Notes: generated by a model not told the origin, from the sequence alone. 50,230 nt of DNA from DATGZX01 sp035296965 (GCA_035296965.1 DATGZX010000267.1:1-50230); one strand, 5' to 3'. Shown: positions 35,936 through 45,140, counted from the first letter of the stretch. Translations and numbers: made by a program.

Positions 35936-38900
35936 CTAAATACCGTGCCGGGTCGGTTGATGGGGCCGGAAAGTGACGAAAGGTCCCACGGTGTAGGTGT
36001 TGCCCGAGCCGCCGGCCGAGAAGCTGGCGTTGGCGCCGAAGCTCACCGGCTCGCCGTCGGTGCCGATGTTGAGCGTGGCGTCCCCGCCGTTGCCGAACGA
36101 GATTGATACATTGCTGTTGAATGTTACACCGCTGCCGCCGCTGGAGACGCCCTCGATGTTGATCGTGTCGCCGGTGCCGTTGCCCACCTGGAACGACGCG
36201 TTGCCGCCGACGGTGGCGTCATCAAAATTAATGTCGTCGCTACTGCCGTTGCCCTGGGTGATGGACAGGTTCCCGCCAAAGGTGTTCGGCCCATAGCTGC
36301 CAACGACTTCCACAAAGTCGCCTGCGCCGTTGCCCTGGGTCACGGAAAGGTTGCCTTGCACGATGAGTCCGCTGAAGAACGCCACATCGCCAGACTCTGG
36401 CCCAGCCACGCCGCCGCTGTTGCCCTGGCTCACGGACATGTGGCCGTCCACCGTGGACTCGACAATTTCCACGACGTCGCCAGCCACTGACCCTGCCAGG
36501 CCGTTACCCTGGGTGACGGACAGCTTCCCGCCCACGGTTGTCGACCAGATTCCCACCACGTCGCCATAGTCCGACCCGGCCCCGCCGCCGCCGTTGCCCT
36601 GGGTGATGGACAGGTTGCCGGCCACACTGGCCGACGTAATTCCCACATAGTCGCCATAGACCCCCCCGGCCTCGCCGCCGCCATTACCCTGGTTGATGGA
36701 CAGGTTGCCGCCCACGGTGACCGACAGAAGGTCCACAAAGTCGCCATAGCCTCCCCCGGCCCCGGCACCGCCGTTGCCCTGGGTGATGGACAGGTTGCCG
36801 CCCACCGTAGCTGAATCAACCTCCACCACGTCGCCAGAGTACGACCCGGCCACGCCGCCGCCGTTGCCCTGGGTCACGGACAGGTGGCCGCCCACGGTGA
36901 CCGATAGTCCAATGACGACCGCGTCGATGTTGCCGTCGCCCTGTGTGATGGACAGGTTGCCGTTGATGGTTGTCGTCCCAGAGGCGGCCCCACAGTGCAC
37001 GATGTCGTTTAGCCCGTTGCCTTTGGTCACGGAAAGGTTGCCCTGGATCGAGTTAACGACGAACACGCTGTCACTGCCGTTGCCTGTGTTGACCTTTGTC
37101 GGGGCCGAAGTGCTGTCGATTTGATACGTGGAGTCGCCGCTGCCGCCGTCAATGGTCAGCCCGTTGATATTGCTGTTGTTCCAGTAGATCGGAGCGGGGG
37201 ACAGGTCCTCAAGCTCAGCAGCGAAGAGTTTGACGGCGTGGTCAGCAGGATCGGCCGCGTCATCGATGGTCAGAGTTGTCGCGGGGGACGAATTAGCCAC
37301 GGTAACCGGAGCATCGATGCCCTGAACGCCATCATTGATACTCATGCCCTGAGGGCCGGAACTATTGCCAACGAGAACGGCATCATTGCTGGGGTTGAAA
37401 CCAATGATACCAAGGTTAACGCCCGGAAGAGCGTCGTAAGTGGTGCCCGGAATATTGGTTATAGTGACCGGGACGTTGGTGCTGTAAATGGTGTTGTCAG
37501 CATCGGCCGTCGTCGTGGGGCTACCTTCCACATAGATTTCCGGATAGATATCGATGCTGGTGATCTGGCCTGGCGGGAAAGAGATAGATTCCCCATTCAT
37601 CGTCACTACAGGGTCCCCTTTGGCATCGGTGCCGACCGTGATGTTATAGTCAGGGTCGGTGGCTGTCTGGTCGAACAGGGAAAGTGTGCCGGGATCGAAC
37701 AGAGACGCAGCCCAATGGAGTACGGTCTGCATGGCGGGATCGGGGGTGACGTCGGGGTCGGTGCCGTCAGCAGCCTCTACATCCTCCGAATGGACCTCGA
37801 TATAATCGACATGCTGACCGTTCATTGGGTTTAGCCGCATGCCAGATTCGATTGATAGCGCCATCGCCAGCGCTGGGTTTCCCGTGGCGCCCTGTTTTGC
37901 GGGCGCCTGTTCGGCAGAACTCCCCAATTGAAAACCGGTGACCAAGTCTCCGTTTTCACTAATCAGCGACGTTTGGGATGATTGGGTGGGTGAAGGTTGG
38001 GCGGCTGGGTTTCCAGTCAGGGAGCTGCTCTGATACACAAACTGCCCCGTGAAATCGATTAACTTATTGGACGCCTCCGCGATGAGCGCGGTTCTCGTGG
38101 CTGCAGCATTTGCATTGCTTTCTTGGGCTTTCTCTTTAGGAGTCCCCATGACCGCACTCCCGTCAGCGTTGATCGTGGATACTCCCTGCCCAACTGAAAG
38201 AGAAACATACTGATTTGGAAAGTCTGTGGCATAGACGCCAAACATCGTTTGCCAGGCAGCATCATACGTAGCCGGCAGGTAACCGGCACTTTCCCACTTG
38301 GCGGTGTCATGCACCGTACTGCTGTCTTGATCAGGCTCCGTGAACTCGTCCGATACCGAGGTCGGCCCGGCAGCGGCGATCATCCTGAACGCGGGGTTAC
38401 TTTCGTACCGTTGGCTTACTAAATGCAAGAAGGCAGACCAATCAGCGAGGTACGTCGCATCCCACGGCAACGGCAGTGGCAACAATTTCCCGTGGTCCTG
38501 TTGCCCGTATTGAACGTTGAAGGGAACGGTCGCAACGCCCACGGGAGACTTTTCTGTGAGGGTACCCGTTATCCATTCAGGAGACCAGAAGCCGGGGAAG
38601 ATGAGCAACTGCACCCACTTACCTGACGCGTTTGCGGCCTTAAACAACGCATCTAGCCGGGACCAATCCGGTCCTGGTGTTGCCACGAGCGGGTTGTTGG
38701 GATTATACGGCTCGATGTCCTTCCAATCGATTTGGAAGGCGACGCCGCTAATGCTCTGGCCGGCAATGGTCGTATTGGAGAATGCCTGGAGATCCTGCTG
38801 AAATGCCTTATCGGTTATCGGAGTGGTATCGGATTGGTTGTTCGATATCACATCAACCAGTCCTGTGGGTACTGGGGGCGCAGCGCTTGGTACGATTCGT

Positions 38901-39013
38901 CCCTCCAATTCTTCGATGAAGAGCCTGCGCCGAGGGCTGCCGCGGAGTGCCCGGCTGGGGCGATCCTGGTGAAAGAAGCGCCGCACATTGTGGTATAGAC
39001 CTTGGAAGTACAT
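35936..39013 (-). CDS. Secreted/surface protein: glycoside-hydrolase-like domain plus 30-residue repeats
   Basis: 1025 residues. The N-terminus contains RRRLFIEELEGRIVPSA, a motif found on many planctomycete exported giant proteins. Residues about 50-330 look like a glycoside-hydrolase TIM barrel (FQIDWKDIEPYNPNN, LLIFPGFWSPEWI, AFRMIAAAGPTSVSDEFTEP). About 460-650 are beta-rich spacer. About 651-921 consist of tandem ~30-residue repeats of the form VGGNLSITQGNGGG-AG--YGD-V-I-S, expected to form a beta solenoid. Catalytic residues were not identified, so activity is uncertain. It stands alone between two antitoxin-type loci and a kinase, with opposite-strand spacers of ~140-150 bp. Confidence 0.75.
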   Translation of the reverse strand: MYFQGLYHNVRRFFHQDRPSRALRGSPRRRLFIEELEGRIVPSAAPPVPTGLVDVISNNQSDTTPITDKAFQQDLQAFSNTTIAGQSISGVAFQIDWKDIEPYNPNNPLVATPGPDWSRLDALFKAANASGKWVQLLIFPGFWSPEWITGTLTEKSPVGVATVPFNVQYGQQDHGKLLPLPLPWDATYLADWSAFLHLVSQRYESNPAFRMIAAAGPTSVSDEFTEPDQDSSTVHDTAKWESAGYLPATYDAAWQTMFGVYATDFPNQYVSLSVGQGVSTINADGSAVMGTPKEKAQESNANAAATRTALIAEASNKLIDFTGQFVYQSSSLTGNPAAQPSPTQSSQTSLISENGDLVTGFQLGSSAEQAPAKQGATGNPALAMALSIESGMRLNPMNGQHVDYIEVHSEDVEAADGTDPDVTPDPAMQTVLHWAASLFDPGTLSLFDQTATDPDYNITVGTDAKGDPVVTMNGESISFPPGQITSIDIYPEIYVEGSPTTTADADNTIYSTNVPVTITNIPGTTYDALPGVNLGIIGFNPSNDAVLVGNSSGPQGMSINDGVQGIDAPVTVANSSPATTLTIDDAADPADHAVKLFAAELEDLSPAPIYWNNSNINGLTIDGGSGDSTYQIDSTSAPTKVNTGNGSDSVFVVNSIQGNLSVTKGNGLNDIVHCGAASGTTTINGNLSITQGDGNIDAVVIGLSVTVGGHLSVTQGNGGGVAGSYSGDVVEVDSATVGGNLSITQGNGGAGAGGGYGDFVDLLSVTVGGNLSINQGNGGGEAGGVYGDYVGITSASVAGNLSITQGNGGGGAGSDYGDVVGIWSTTVGGKLSVTQGNGLAGSVAGDVVEIVESTVDGHMSVSQGNSGGVAGPESGDVAFFSGLIVQGNLSVTQGNGAGDFVEVVGSYGPNTFGGNLSITQGNGSSDDINFDDATVGGNASFQVGNGTGDTINIEGVSSGGSGVTFNSNVSISFGNGGDATLNIGTDGEPVSFGANASFSAGGSGNTYTVGPFVTFRPHQPTRHGI
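36250..37060 (-). repeat. Tandem ~90-bp coding repeat
   Basis: About ten units built around GTTGCCCTGGGTGATGGACA on the plus strand recur at about 36249, 36330, 36420, 36503, 36594, 36684, 36774, 36864, 36936 and 37017, spaced mostly 90 bp with shorter units at the ends. All spacings are near multiples of three codons, keeping frame. It encodes the GNLSITQGNG repeats of the surrounding protein and could support recombinational length change. Confidence 0.85.
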
Positions 39014-39161
39014 GGTCGTTTGTCCCCTGGTGCCTTTTGCGAATTCACACGTTCGCCCACGAGCGGTGAGGCTTTAAAAACCGCCACGCGAACTGCACTC
39101 AAGAGGGTAATGACCATCTGCGCCCAAACGGGGCCACGAGGTGTACTCGATTGCGGACCGG

Positions 39162-42100
39162 TTACTTTTTCTCGGTAGGCTTGCCCGCTTTCAGCTCTTC
39201 CAGCAGCTTCTTAAAGTCCTCGCGATTGCGAAGCAGGTCGAGGTCAGGGTCCTTGGCCATGTGGGGACCATCCTTGAAGCCGGCTTGCACAGCTTTGCGC
39301 AGCAACTCCATGGCACGGTCGGCGTACTGTTGCTTTTTGTCGGGGCTCTTGCCACTGGCAACGGCGTACACACAGGCAAAATCGTACCAGCCGTGGTTCT
39401 CCCCTCCTGAACTGATCAAGTCGGCCACCTCAGCGATGGCTTCTGCCACCTGGCCGGCTTTAGCACGCGAACAGGCGCGCGCCGTGCGCAATTCCACCTG
39501 TTCCGACTTGGAGCTGAACATGATCGCCATGTCCCAGTCCTTTATGGCCTCGGCGTGCCTGTGGAGTTGATCGAGGGCGATAGCCCTGTTTTGGTAGCTG
39601 TTCCGCAAAAAGGTCCTGGCCGTAGGATCGCGTGGCTCTTGATCGTGGACCGCAGTCAGAGTGGTAATGGCTTTGGCAAACCATTGCAGGGCTTCGGCCG
39701 GCTTCCCTTGGCGAAGGATGAAGAAGCCGAAGTTGCTATAGGCGTTGCCCAAATCGACTCGGTATCCCGGCACGCCGGGGAATTGCGTGGCCAGCTTCTG
39801 CTGGAGCTCGCGCGATTGCTCGTACTCGCTGCGGGCCTCGTCCGGCTTGCCGAGCTCGGCGAGTTGGTTACCCAGGTTGTTGTGCGTGCGAGCCAGCTCC
39901 TGCTGGTGATCGGGAATGGCGGGGAGCTGCGCGACCAGCTTCTGCTGGAGGTCGCGCGCCCGCTCGTACTCATTGCGGGCCTCGCCCAGCTTGCCCAGGC
40001 CGGCTAACACCATCGCCAGGTTGTTGTGCGTGCCGGCCAGGATCCGCTGGTAGTCGGGCACGCCGGGGTACTGGTCGACCAGCTTCTGCTGAACGTCCCG
40101 CGCCTGCTCGAACTCACCCCGGGCCTCGTCCCGCTTGCCGAGGTTGAACAGGAGGGCCCCCACATTCATGTGAATTTTGGCCAGAGCGTTCCGGTAGTCG
40201 GGCTCAGCGGGAAAACGCGCGGCCAGCTCCTGCCAGATCTCCCGCGACCGTTGATACTCGCCCCGAGCCTCGTTGAGCTTGGCGAGGCTGAGGAATAAGT
40301 TCCCCAGATTGTAGTGGGTGGCGGCCAAGTTGCGTTGGTACTCGGGTAGGGCAGGCGACTGCGCGGCCAATATCTGCCAGATGTCCCGCGCCTGCTCGTG
40401 CTCCGCGCGGGCCTCGTCCCGCTTGCCAAGGCCGGCCAGGACGGTCCCGAGGTTGTTGTAGGTGTGGGCCAGGTCATTCTGGTAGTCGGGCACGGCAGGG
40501 AATTGCGCGGCCAGCTTCAGCCTGGTCTCCAGGGCTTGCGCGAACTCCATTCGGGCCTCGTCGGGGCGGCCCAGTCTTCTCCACAATTGTGCCACGCGAA
40601 AATGCCCTTCGCCGCGGAGAGCCTGGGTCTGCTCGTCGCTGCCCTCCTGCGCGGCAAATGCTTGCCAGCGCTTGACAATTGCCTCCAAGTAGGCCTGCTC
40701 ATTTGCTCCCAGCTCCTTTCTCCCGGCAATCAGCTTCTCCACGTCCGCGTCCGTTGTCGCCCGCAACGCATCCAGCGCCTTATTCTGGAACTCGATGGCC
40801 CGCTGCTTCTGGGACTGTGCCTCCTTCTCGTTGGCCTGCGCGATGCCCCGCTGCTCCGCCTCGGCCGCCCGCGCCCGCTCGGCCCGGATCAATCCCAGCG
40901 CAGTCCCTACGATGCCCGCCAGCAGCGCCACCAGCACCAGCATTCCCGCCAGCACCGGACCGCGGTTCCGCTTCACAAACTTCCGCACCTTGTAGCCTGC
41001 CGATGGCGGGCCCGCCAGCACCGGTTCGTCGGCCAGGTAACGCTGAAGCTCCAAGGCCAGCCCGCTGGCCGTCTCGTAACGCCGCGACCGCTCCTTTTCC
41101 AGGCATTTCATCACGATCCAATCCAGGTCGCCCCGTATCAACAAGGCTAACTTCTTCGGCTCTAGCTTCCGCAGCGCCGCCAAACTCGGGAGGTTCTCCG
41201 CCGTGCTCACCCTGGTGCTCGGCTTGAGCGGCTCGACTTCGCGAATCATCCGTAGCATCTCGGTGAAGGCCGCTGTTCGTAACTGCTTCGCGGTGAACGG
41301 CGGACTTCCAGTTAGAAGCTCGTAAAGCAACACGCCCAGCGAATAAATGTCGGCGCGCGTGTCGATATCCAGGTTGTTCAGCTCCGCCTGCTCGGGGGCC
41401 ATGTACTCCAATGTGCCGATGATTTGACCGACCTCGGTGAACATCGTTCGCTCGGTCAACTTCTGGCCCGTGGCCTTGGCGACGCCGAAGTCGATTACCT
41501 TGGGCAGCGGGCGGCCGTCGTACAGAGCGATGAGCACGTTGGACGGCTTGAGATCGCGGTGGATAATGCCCTTCTGGTGCGCGTGCTGCACGGCCTGGCA
41601 GACCGGGATGAACAGATCGAGGCGTTCCCTGGGCGTCAGGTGCTCCTGGTCGCAATACGTGGTGATCGGGATGCCTTTGACCAGCTCCATGACGAAGTAG
41701 GGGCGACCGGGCGGAGTGGCGAGTGGCGAGTGGTGAGTGGCGTGAGCAGTCGAGGGCGTTTGGCTCGCCACTTGCCACTCGCCACTCGCCACTTCCCCCG
41801 TGGCGCCGGCATCCAGTACCTTGGCGATATTCGGGTGGTCCATCATCGCCAGCGCTTGCCGTTCCTGCTCAAAGCGGGCGATTACCCGTGCCGAATCCAT
41901 GCCGGCCTTGATGATCTTGAGGGCAACGCGGCGTGCGACGGGACGTTCTTGCTCGGCGACATAGACGGTGCCCATGCCGCCCTCGCCCAGCCGCTGCAAG
42001 AGCTTGTACGGCCCGATCCAGCTGCCTACTCTCTCGGATGGCTGCGCTTCGGTGGAAGCCGTGCCAGGCTCGCGACGCCTACCGGCCTCTTGAGATTGCT

Positions 42101-42428
42101 CCCGGGAGACAAAGGCTTGGTCGGCCGTTGCTCTTTGCCCTGCCTGTAGAGCGCTGGCCAGCCACTCTTCGCTGAGTTCCGGAAAGCGTTGCCGATACGT
42201 GGCTGTCGAATACGACTGGCCGCGCGCTTGCCGATACTCGATGTCCAGCAAGATTAGTTCGCGCAACAGCGCCGAACGAAGTACGTGCGGCGCCTCGGCC
42301 AGGAAATCCTCCAGGCGCGGCTCAGTGCCGGCCTGCCAGGCGGCCTCGAACCGGTCACAAATTGGCTCCAATCCGCGGGCCAACTCGGGCGACAAGGAGC
42401 TGCCTTCAGAAGGCTGTTCGTCGCTCAC
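39162..42428 (-). CDS. Membrane Ser/Thr protein kinase with extracytoplasmic TPR repeats
   Basis: 1088 residues from GTG 42428, which overlaps the sigma-factor stop (GTGA) and has AGGAGGG upstream. Kinase domain about 138-420: GEGGMG loop (148-153), VALK lysine 171, HRDLKPSN (290-297, catalytic D292), DFG (313-315), APEQ. A membrane segment (about 497-518, VLAGMLVLVALLAGIVGTALGL) and a coiled coil follow. The outer half is TPR-like repeats of ~44 residues (YNNLG-LAGLGKRDEARAEHEQAR). This is the planctomycete ECF-sigma-linked kinase type, thought to pass envelope signals to the sigma factor. Residues ~211-238, in the beta4-beta5 part of the N-lobe, are an in-frame insertion from a palindromic DNA element. 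Confidence 0.92.
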   Translation of the reverse strand: MSDEQPSEGSSLSPELARGLEPICDRFEAAWQAGTEPRLEDFLAEAPHVLRSALLRELILLDIEYRQARGQSYSTATYRQRFPELSEEWLASALQAGQRATADQAFVSREQSQEAGRRREPGTASTEAQPSERVGSWIGPYKLLQRLGEGGMGTVYVAEQERPVARRVALKIIKAGMDSARVIARFEQERQALAMMDHPNIAKVLDAGATGEVASGEWQVASQTPSTAHATHHSPLATPPGRPYFVMELVKGIPITTYCDQEHLTPRERLDLFIPVCQAVQHAHQKGIIHRDLKPSNVLIALYDGRPLPKVIDFGVAKATGQKLTERTMFTEVGQIIGTLEYMAPEQAELNNLDIDTRADIYSLGVLLYELLTGSPPFTAKQLRTAAFTEMLRMIREVEPLKPSTRVSTAENLPSLAALRKLEPKKLALLIRGDLDWIVMKCLEKERSRRYETASGLALELQRYLADEPVLAGPPSAGYKVRKFVKRNRGPVLAGMLVLVALLAGIVGTALGLIRAERARAAEAEQRGIAQANEKEAQSQKQRAIEFQNKALDALRATTDADVEKLIAGRKELGANEQAYLEAIVKRWQAFAAQEGSDEQTQALRGEGHFRVAQLWRRLGRPDEARMEFAQALETRLKLAAQFPAVPDYQNDLAHTYNNLGTVLAGLGKRDEARAEHEQARDIWQILAAQSPALPEYQRNLAATHYNLGNLFLSLAKLNEARGEYQRSREIWQELAARFPAEPDYRNALAKIHMNVGALLFNLGKRDEARGEFEQARDVQQKLVDQYPGVPDYQRILAGTHNNLAMVLAGLGKLGEARNEYERARDLQQKLVAQLPAIPDHQQELARTHNNLGNQLAELGKPDEARSEYEQSRELQQKLATQFPGVPGYRVDLGNAYSNFGFFILRQGKPAEALQWFAKAITTLTAVHDQEPRDPTARTFLRNSYQNRAIALDQLHRHAEAIKDWDMAIMFSSKSEQVELRTARACSRAKAGQVAEAIAEVADLISSGGENHGWYDFACVYAVASGKSPDKKQQYADRAMELLRKAVQAGFKDGPHMAKDPDLDLLRNREDFKKLLEELKAGKPTEKK
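41713..41796. repeat. Palindromic repeat element inserted in-frame in the kinase gene
   Basis: Two ~30-bp arms made of the 8-bp unit AGTGGCGA face each other around a ~24-nt loop; the arms match at all but about three positions. It encodes a stretch beginning GEVASGEWQVASQ and ending THHSPLAT, which breaks an otherwise standard kinase N-lobe (DAGAT ... GRPYFVMELV). Resembles in-frame palindromic elements described in other bacteria; here the palindrome is long and low-complexity. Confidence 0.8.
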
Positions 42429-43015
42429 GGGAGGCCCTCCTTCTCCCAAAGATTCCGAATCAACCGAACTTTGCGCTTGATCGAGCGCGAAGAGCACTTG
42501 AGCCGCTGGGCGATTTCCGCGGTCGTGTACCCCTCCATCTTGCAGCGGGCGACCTCTTCAAGTTGAGCGTCGGCCAGGGCGGCCAGCAAGCGCTGACAGG
42601 ACTCGGCCACCTCGGCCGCGAATTCCGGCGTGGGCTCCCGGCTCAAGAGTTCTTCAAGGCAAGCCGCAGCGCTGCCGTCCGCTAACGCCTGCTTTCCACC
42701 GCCCCGCTTCAAGCGCCCCTCGTCGCGGCGCAGGCGCGCCGCCTTTCGCGCAGTCAGGAACACCAGCAGCCGCCATAAATCCTCGCCGTCAGCCAGCTGT
42801 GGAAATCGGCCCTCTTGCACATTGCGGCAAAAGGTATCGAAAACGCTGAGGGCCACATCTTGCTCGTCAGCGGCCCGGCGCGCCAAACCTTGCAGCTTGC
42901 TGCGCGCAAGGCCGACCAGGCGCCGAAAGTAGCGCTCCCAAAGCTCTTGCACCGCGGCCGCGTCGCCAGCTTGGAGGGGACCGAGCCAGCGGGTGATTGA
43001 CCCTTCAGGTGCCAT
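42425..43015 (-). CDS. ECF-type RNA polymerase sigma factor
   Basis: 196 residues with sigma region 2 (about 15-85, VQELWERYFRRLVGLARSKL and ALSVFDTFCRNVQEG) and sigma region 4 (about 140-190, with YTTAEIAQRLKCSSRSIKRKVRLIRNLW, a helix-turn-helix). The sequence fits the planctomycete ECF group encoded directly upstream of TPR or WD40 Ser/Thr kinases. Its TGA overlaps the GTG start of the kinase, so they are coupled. The kinase presumably regulates it; targets unknown. Confidence 0.9.
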   Translation of the reverse strand: MAPEGSITRWLGPLQAGDAAAVQELWERYFRRLVGLARSKLQGLARRAADEQDVALSVFDTFCRNVQEGRFPQLADGEDLWRLLVFLTARKAARLRRDEGRLKRGGGKQALADGSAAACLEELLSREPTPEFAAEVAESCQRLLAALADAQLEEVARCKMEGYTTAEIAQRLKCSSRSIKRKVRLIRNLWEKEGLP

Positions 43016-43172
43016 CTGCGCTGGTCCCTCTTCGGATTGCCTGCCGTTGCGGAAAGCGATGTGATTCTAACCGTTGCTGGGGGCGGTTCAAATACATCCG
43101 GCCAGCTTCGCTGCGCCGGCTACCCGGTCTGCGCTCAAGAGGGTATATGACCGAAGCTCTCTAAACGGGGCC

Positions 43173-43337
43173 ATGAAAGTTTTCAGTTTCGCACATCCGA
43201 CCAACGCGGGCGGTTACCGGCTGTGGCGGGTCGCAACCTGGGCCGAAGAGCCCAAGATTGTTAGGCCTTGGGGCTATTTCTCACCGGATGGCCGGCTTCT
43301 GGCAGTCGAAGGACCCCGCTGCATTGCGCCCTGGTAG
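43173..43337 (+). pseudogene. WD40-repeat fragment
   Basis: The frame reads MKVFSFAHPTNAGGYRLWRVATWAEEPKIVRPWGYFSPDGRLLAVEGPRCIAPW. LWRVATW and FSPDGRLLAVEG are the hallmark strands of a planctomycete WD40 repeat, but only about one and a half repeats remain before a stop. No WD40 protein surrounds it, so it is a remnant, possibly of an older ECF-linked WD40 kinase. The alternative is chance similarity in a short ORF. Confidence 0.45.
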
Positions 43338-43721
43338 AGACCGACACAAGGACGGAGGTCGTGCGGCCTCAGCTCATCGCAAAGGTGTAGCATCTGACGG
43401 CCGAAAGGATGACAATCAATCGACGGCAGGCTGAATGTTGGGGATTGTGGTCTTCCGATCTTCTCGCTTTCACATCGAACGCAAAGGAACGGACGTTCCA
43501 ATAACTTATTGCCAGCTGCGCGGCCAATGAATCCTATGATCGCGAATTGGCATCTAAGTTTCTGTGAGGGGCCAGGGGTCGGGAGTCTTATCCTGATTAA
43601 GACTACCGAGCCCTTTGATTTCGGCCTGATTGTGGATAAACAAGGTCCCGACTGGACGCACAACGGACAAGTAGGCCGCCATGCCATGCGCGGGCCGAAC
43701 CGAGGTTCACTGCGCTGGCAA
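43338..43721. other. Spacer without recognisable gene
   Basis: About 380 bp. Only non-protein-like frames on both strands; no repeat or RNA element was seen. Confidence 0.4.
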
Positions 43722-44540
43722 TCATGTCAGCATACCCTTCTCCCTGAGCAACCTGGTTGCCCACTCGGCCTGCTCGGCGCTCAACGGTGGTTCCGGCCTG
43801 GACTCGCGGTAGTGCACGCGGCGCTGGTATTGGCCGCTCATGTAGCAGCGATCGAGAGCCGCTTGCAGATCTATGGCCACCGCCCCTTCGCCCGGCAAGA
43901 GCGGGATCGAGATCGTCGGCAGGCGCATTTCCAAACGAATCGGATAAACGTAATAGTCCTCCAGATTATCGAAATGGTGCGTGCAGACGTGGTAGTCAAA
44001 AGGCCCCGTTTTTGCCAGGGCCCAATCCAGCGGCACAGCCGTCGTGTGCTCGCCTGCGCGAAGGAGGTCAATTTCTACTAGATGGCTCTTGCTCTTTAGC
44101 ACCTCGCGCTGCTTGCGTTTGTAAAGATCTCGACCTTGATCGCCCGCAGTCTTGTTACTCAAGCTCAGGGCTTCTATCGTGGTGACCAACCGTTCGCCGC
44201 CGGGCCGTGTATAGATCTCGATATAGTTCTCCCGCGTTTCGTCGTGAGGTACGGTGACCACAACAGGCCTGGCAGCCACAGCCGGAGCCAGGGCAACGCC
44301 GCGGCCGCTCAAGGATTCTTGTTCTGCACTTCCATTTTGCGATCGCAGGACATCGACATCCGGACCGATAGCCCTCTGCGACACCTCCACCCACACCCGC
44401 GAGCGGATAGCCGCGAAATAAGGCTCCGGCAACTGCGCACTCAAGGCATCCCTTATGCAGAAAATCAGGCTGTCATGAAGGTCGGGGAAGATGCCCGGAT
44501 GTTCGAGGTAAGGGTCCATTCCCGGAAACGGTGATGGCAT
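43722..44540 (-). CDS. DUF4058 family protein
   Basis: 272 residues, close to the family size. The N-terminal MPSPFPGMDPYLE and WPDLHD-like FPDLHDSLI, with SRVWVEV further on, and the central EIYTRPGGERLVTTIEALSLSNKTAG, followed by YKRKQREVLKSKSHLVEIDLLRAGEHT, are DUF4058 hallmarks; the latter resembles a PD-(D/E)XK-like Uma2-type core (inference). DUF4058 proteins are common in cyanobacteria and planctomycetes with unknown function. A UPF0175 gene starts 308 bp upstream on the same strand and ends 12 bp before this start, so the two are probably cotranscribed. Confidence 0.88.
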   Translation of the reverse strand: MPSPFPGMDPYLEHPGIFPDLHDSLIFCIRDALSAQLPEPYFAAIRSRVWVEVSQRAIGPDVDVLRSQNGSAEQESLSGRGVALAPAVAARPVVVTVPHDETRENYIEIYTRPGGERLVTTIEALSLSNKTAGDQGRDLYKRKQREVLKSKSHLVEIDLLRAGEHTTAVPLDWALAKTGPFDYHVCTHHFDNLEDYYVYPIRLEMRLPTISIPLLPGEGAVAIDLQAALDRCYMSGQYQRRVHYRESRPEPPLSAEQAEWATRLLREKGMLT

Positions 44541-44552
44541 CGCTGCTTCTCC

Positions 44553-44849
44553 CTAGGCAATACTCTGCTTCATCGCGTCGAGGCCTACGCCGCTTGGCAA
44601 GGGGCGGGTGATTTCTTCTTTGATCTCTTCGATGTCGTAGTGGTACAGGTCTACCTTCTGTCGGGTCGCCTCCTCCAAGAACTCTGCGTAGCTCAGGCCT
44701 GCGAGCCGCGCCGCTTTGCCGGTGGAAATCTGGCCTCGGCCGCATAGGTGAAAAGCCGCAGCCAGGCGCAGATTCCTCGCAGCCTCGGCCGGATTGGTCC
44801 CCAAGTCGCGCAAATGATCTTCGGGCAGCTCAAATGAGAGCGTCGGCAT
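44553..44849 (-). CDS. UPF0175 family putative antitoxin
   Basis: 98 residues from ATG 44849 with AAGGAAA upstream. LSFELPEDHLRDLG at the start and STGKAARLAGLSYAEFLEEATRQKVDLYHYDIEEIKEE match UPF0175, a helix-turn-helix family often paired with a DUF3368 PIN-like toxin. Here the downstream gene is DUF4058 and no DUF3368 gene is visible, so it is either orphaned or a DUF4058 partner. Confidence 0.8.
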   Translation of the reverse strand: MPTLSFELPEDHLRDLGTNPAEAARNLRLAAAFHLCGRGQISTGKAARLAGLSYAEFLEEATRQKVDLYHYDIEEIKEEITRPLPSGVGLDAMKQSIA

Positions 44850-44931
44850 TGGCTGTTTCCTTCGTTGGAAAAATGGACTGCTGGCCTTGCCCGCGCCCCC
44901 ACGAACATGATACCGCTCGCAAGCGAAGATA

Positions 44932-45120
44932 ACAAAGCGACTCACAAGGTATAATCGTCAACATCCGCTGTGCCTTTGAAAGGCCCCGGAGAATGACTTC
45001 TCTTTCCGACCGCGAGTCCGACGCCTTCGACAACCCCGCCAAAATGGCCTGCCGGGAAGGCAACCTCCAGGTTTTGCACGAGGCCGCCTCCCGTCGCCGC
45101 GATCGGCTCGTTACAATAAA
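44932..45120 (+). repeat. Island head element, copy E1 (long form)
   Basis: Starts with ACAAAGCGACTC, contains TATAAT (44950-44955), then ATG 44993 of the SDR-SDAFDNPAKMACREGNL reading frame, and leaves similarity to the full gene at GAGGCCGCC. This is the most upstream of six copies. It lies between the divergent UPF0175 gene and the BrnT-like module. Its frame stays open to 45193, past the start of the next gene. Confidence 0.85.
44950..44955 (+). promoter_or_regulatory. TATAAT -10 box carried by element E1
   Basis: Perfect consensus -10 hexamer, repeated with its flanks in the E5 copy (48884-48889). No convincing -35 hexamer is seen at 16-18 bp, so this is a candidate promoter only. Confidence 0.4.
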
Positions 45121-45140
45121 TTTCCGAAGGGGGATGAGGA

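Noticed and set aside
36250..37060. CRISPR-like periodic repeat
   Set aside because: The 90-bp periodicity is in-frame coding repeat of a surface protein; units vary by substitution and there are no unique spacers.
39700..40560. Periodic ~132-bp repeat
   Set aside because: It encodes tandem TPRs of the Ser/Thr kinase, an ordinary protein repeat.
43274..43687. Minus-strand ORF of 137 codons in the spacer
   Set aside because: Cys/Pro/Arg-rich composition with no recognisable fold, no good ribosome site, and it overlaps the WD40-like fragment in the opposite direction.
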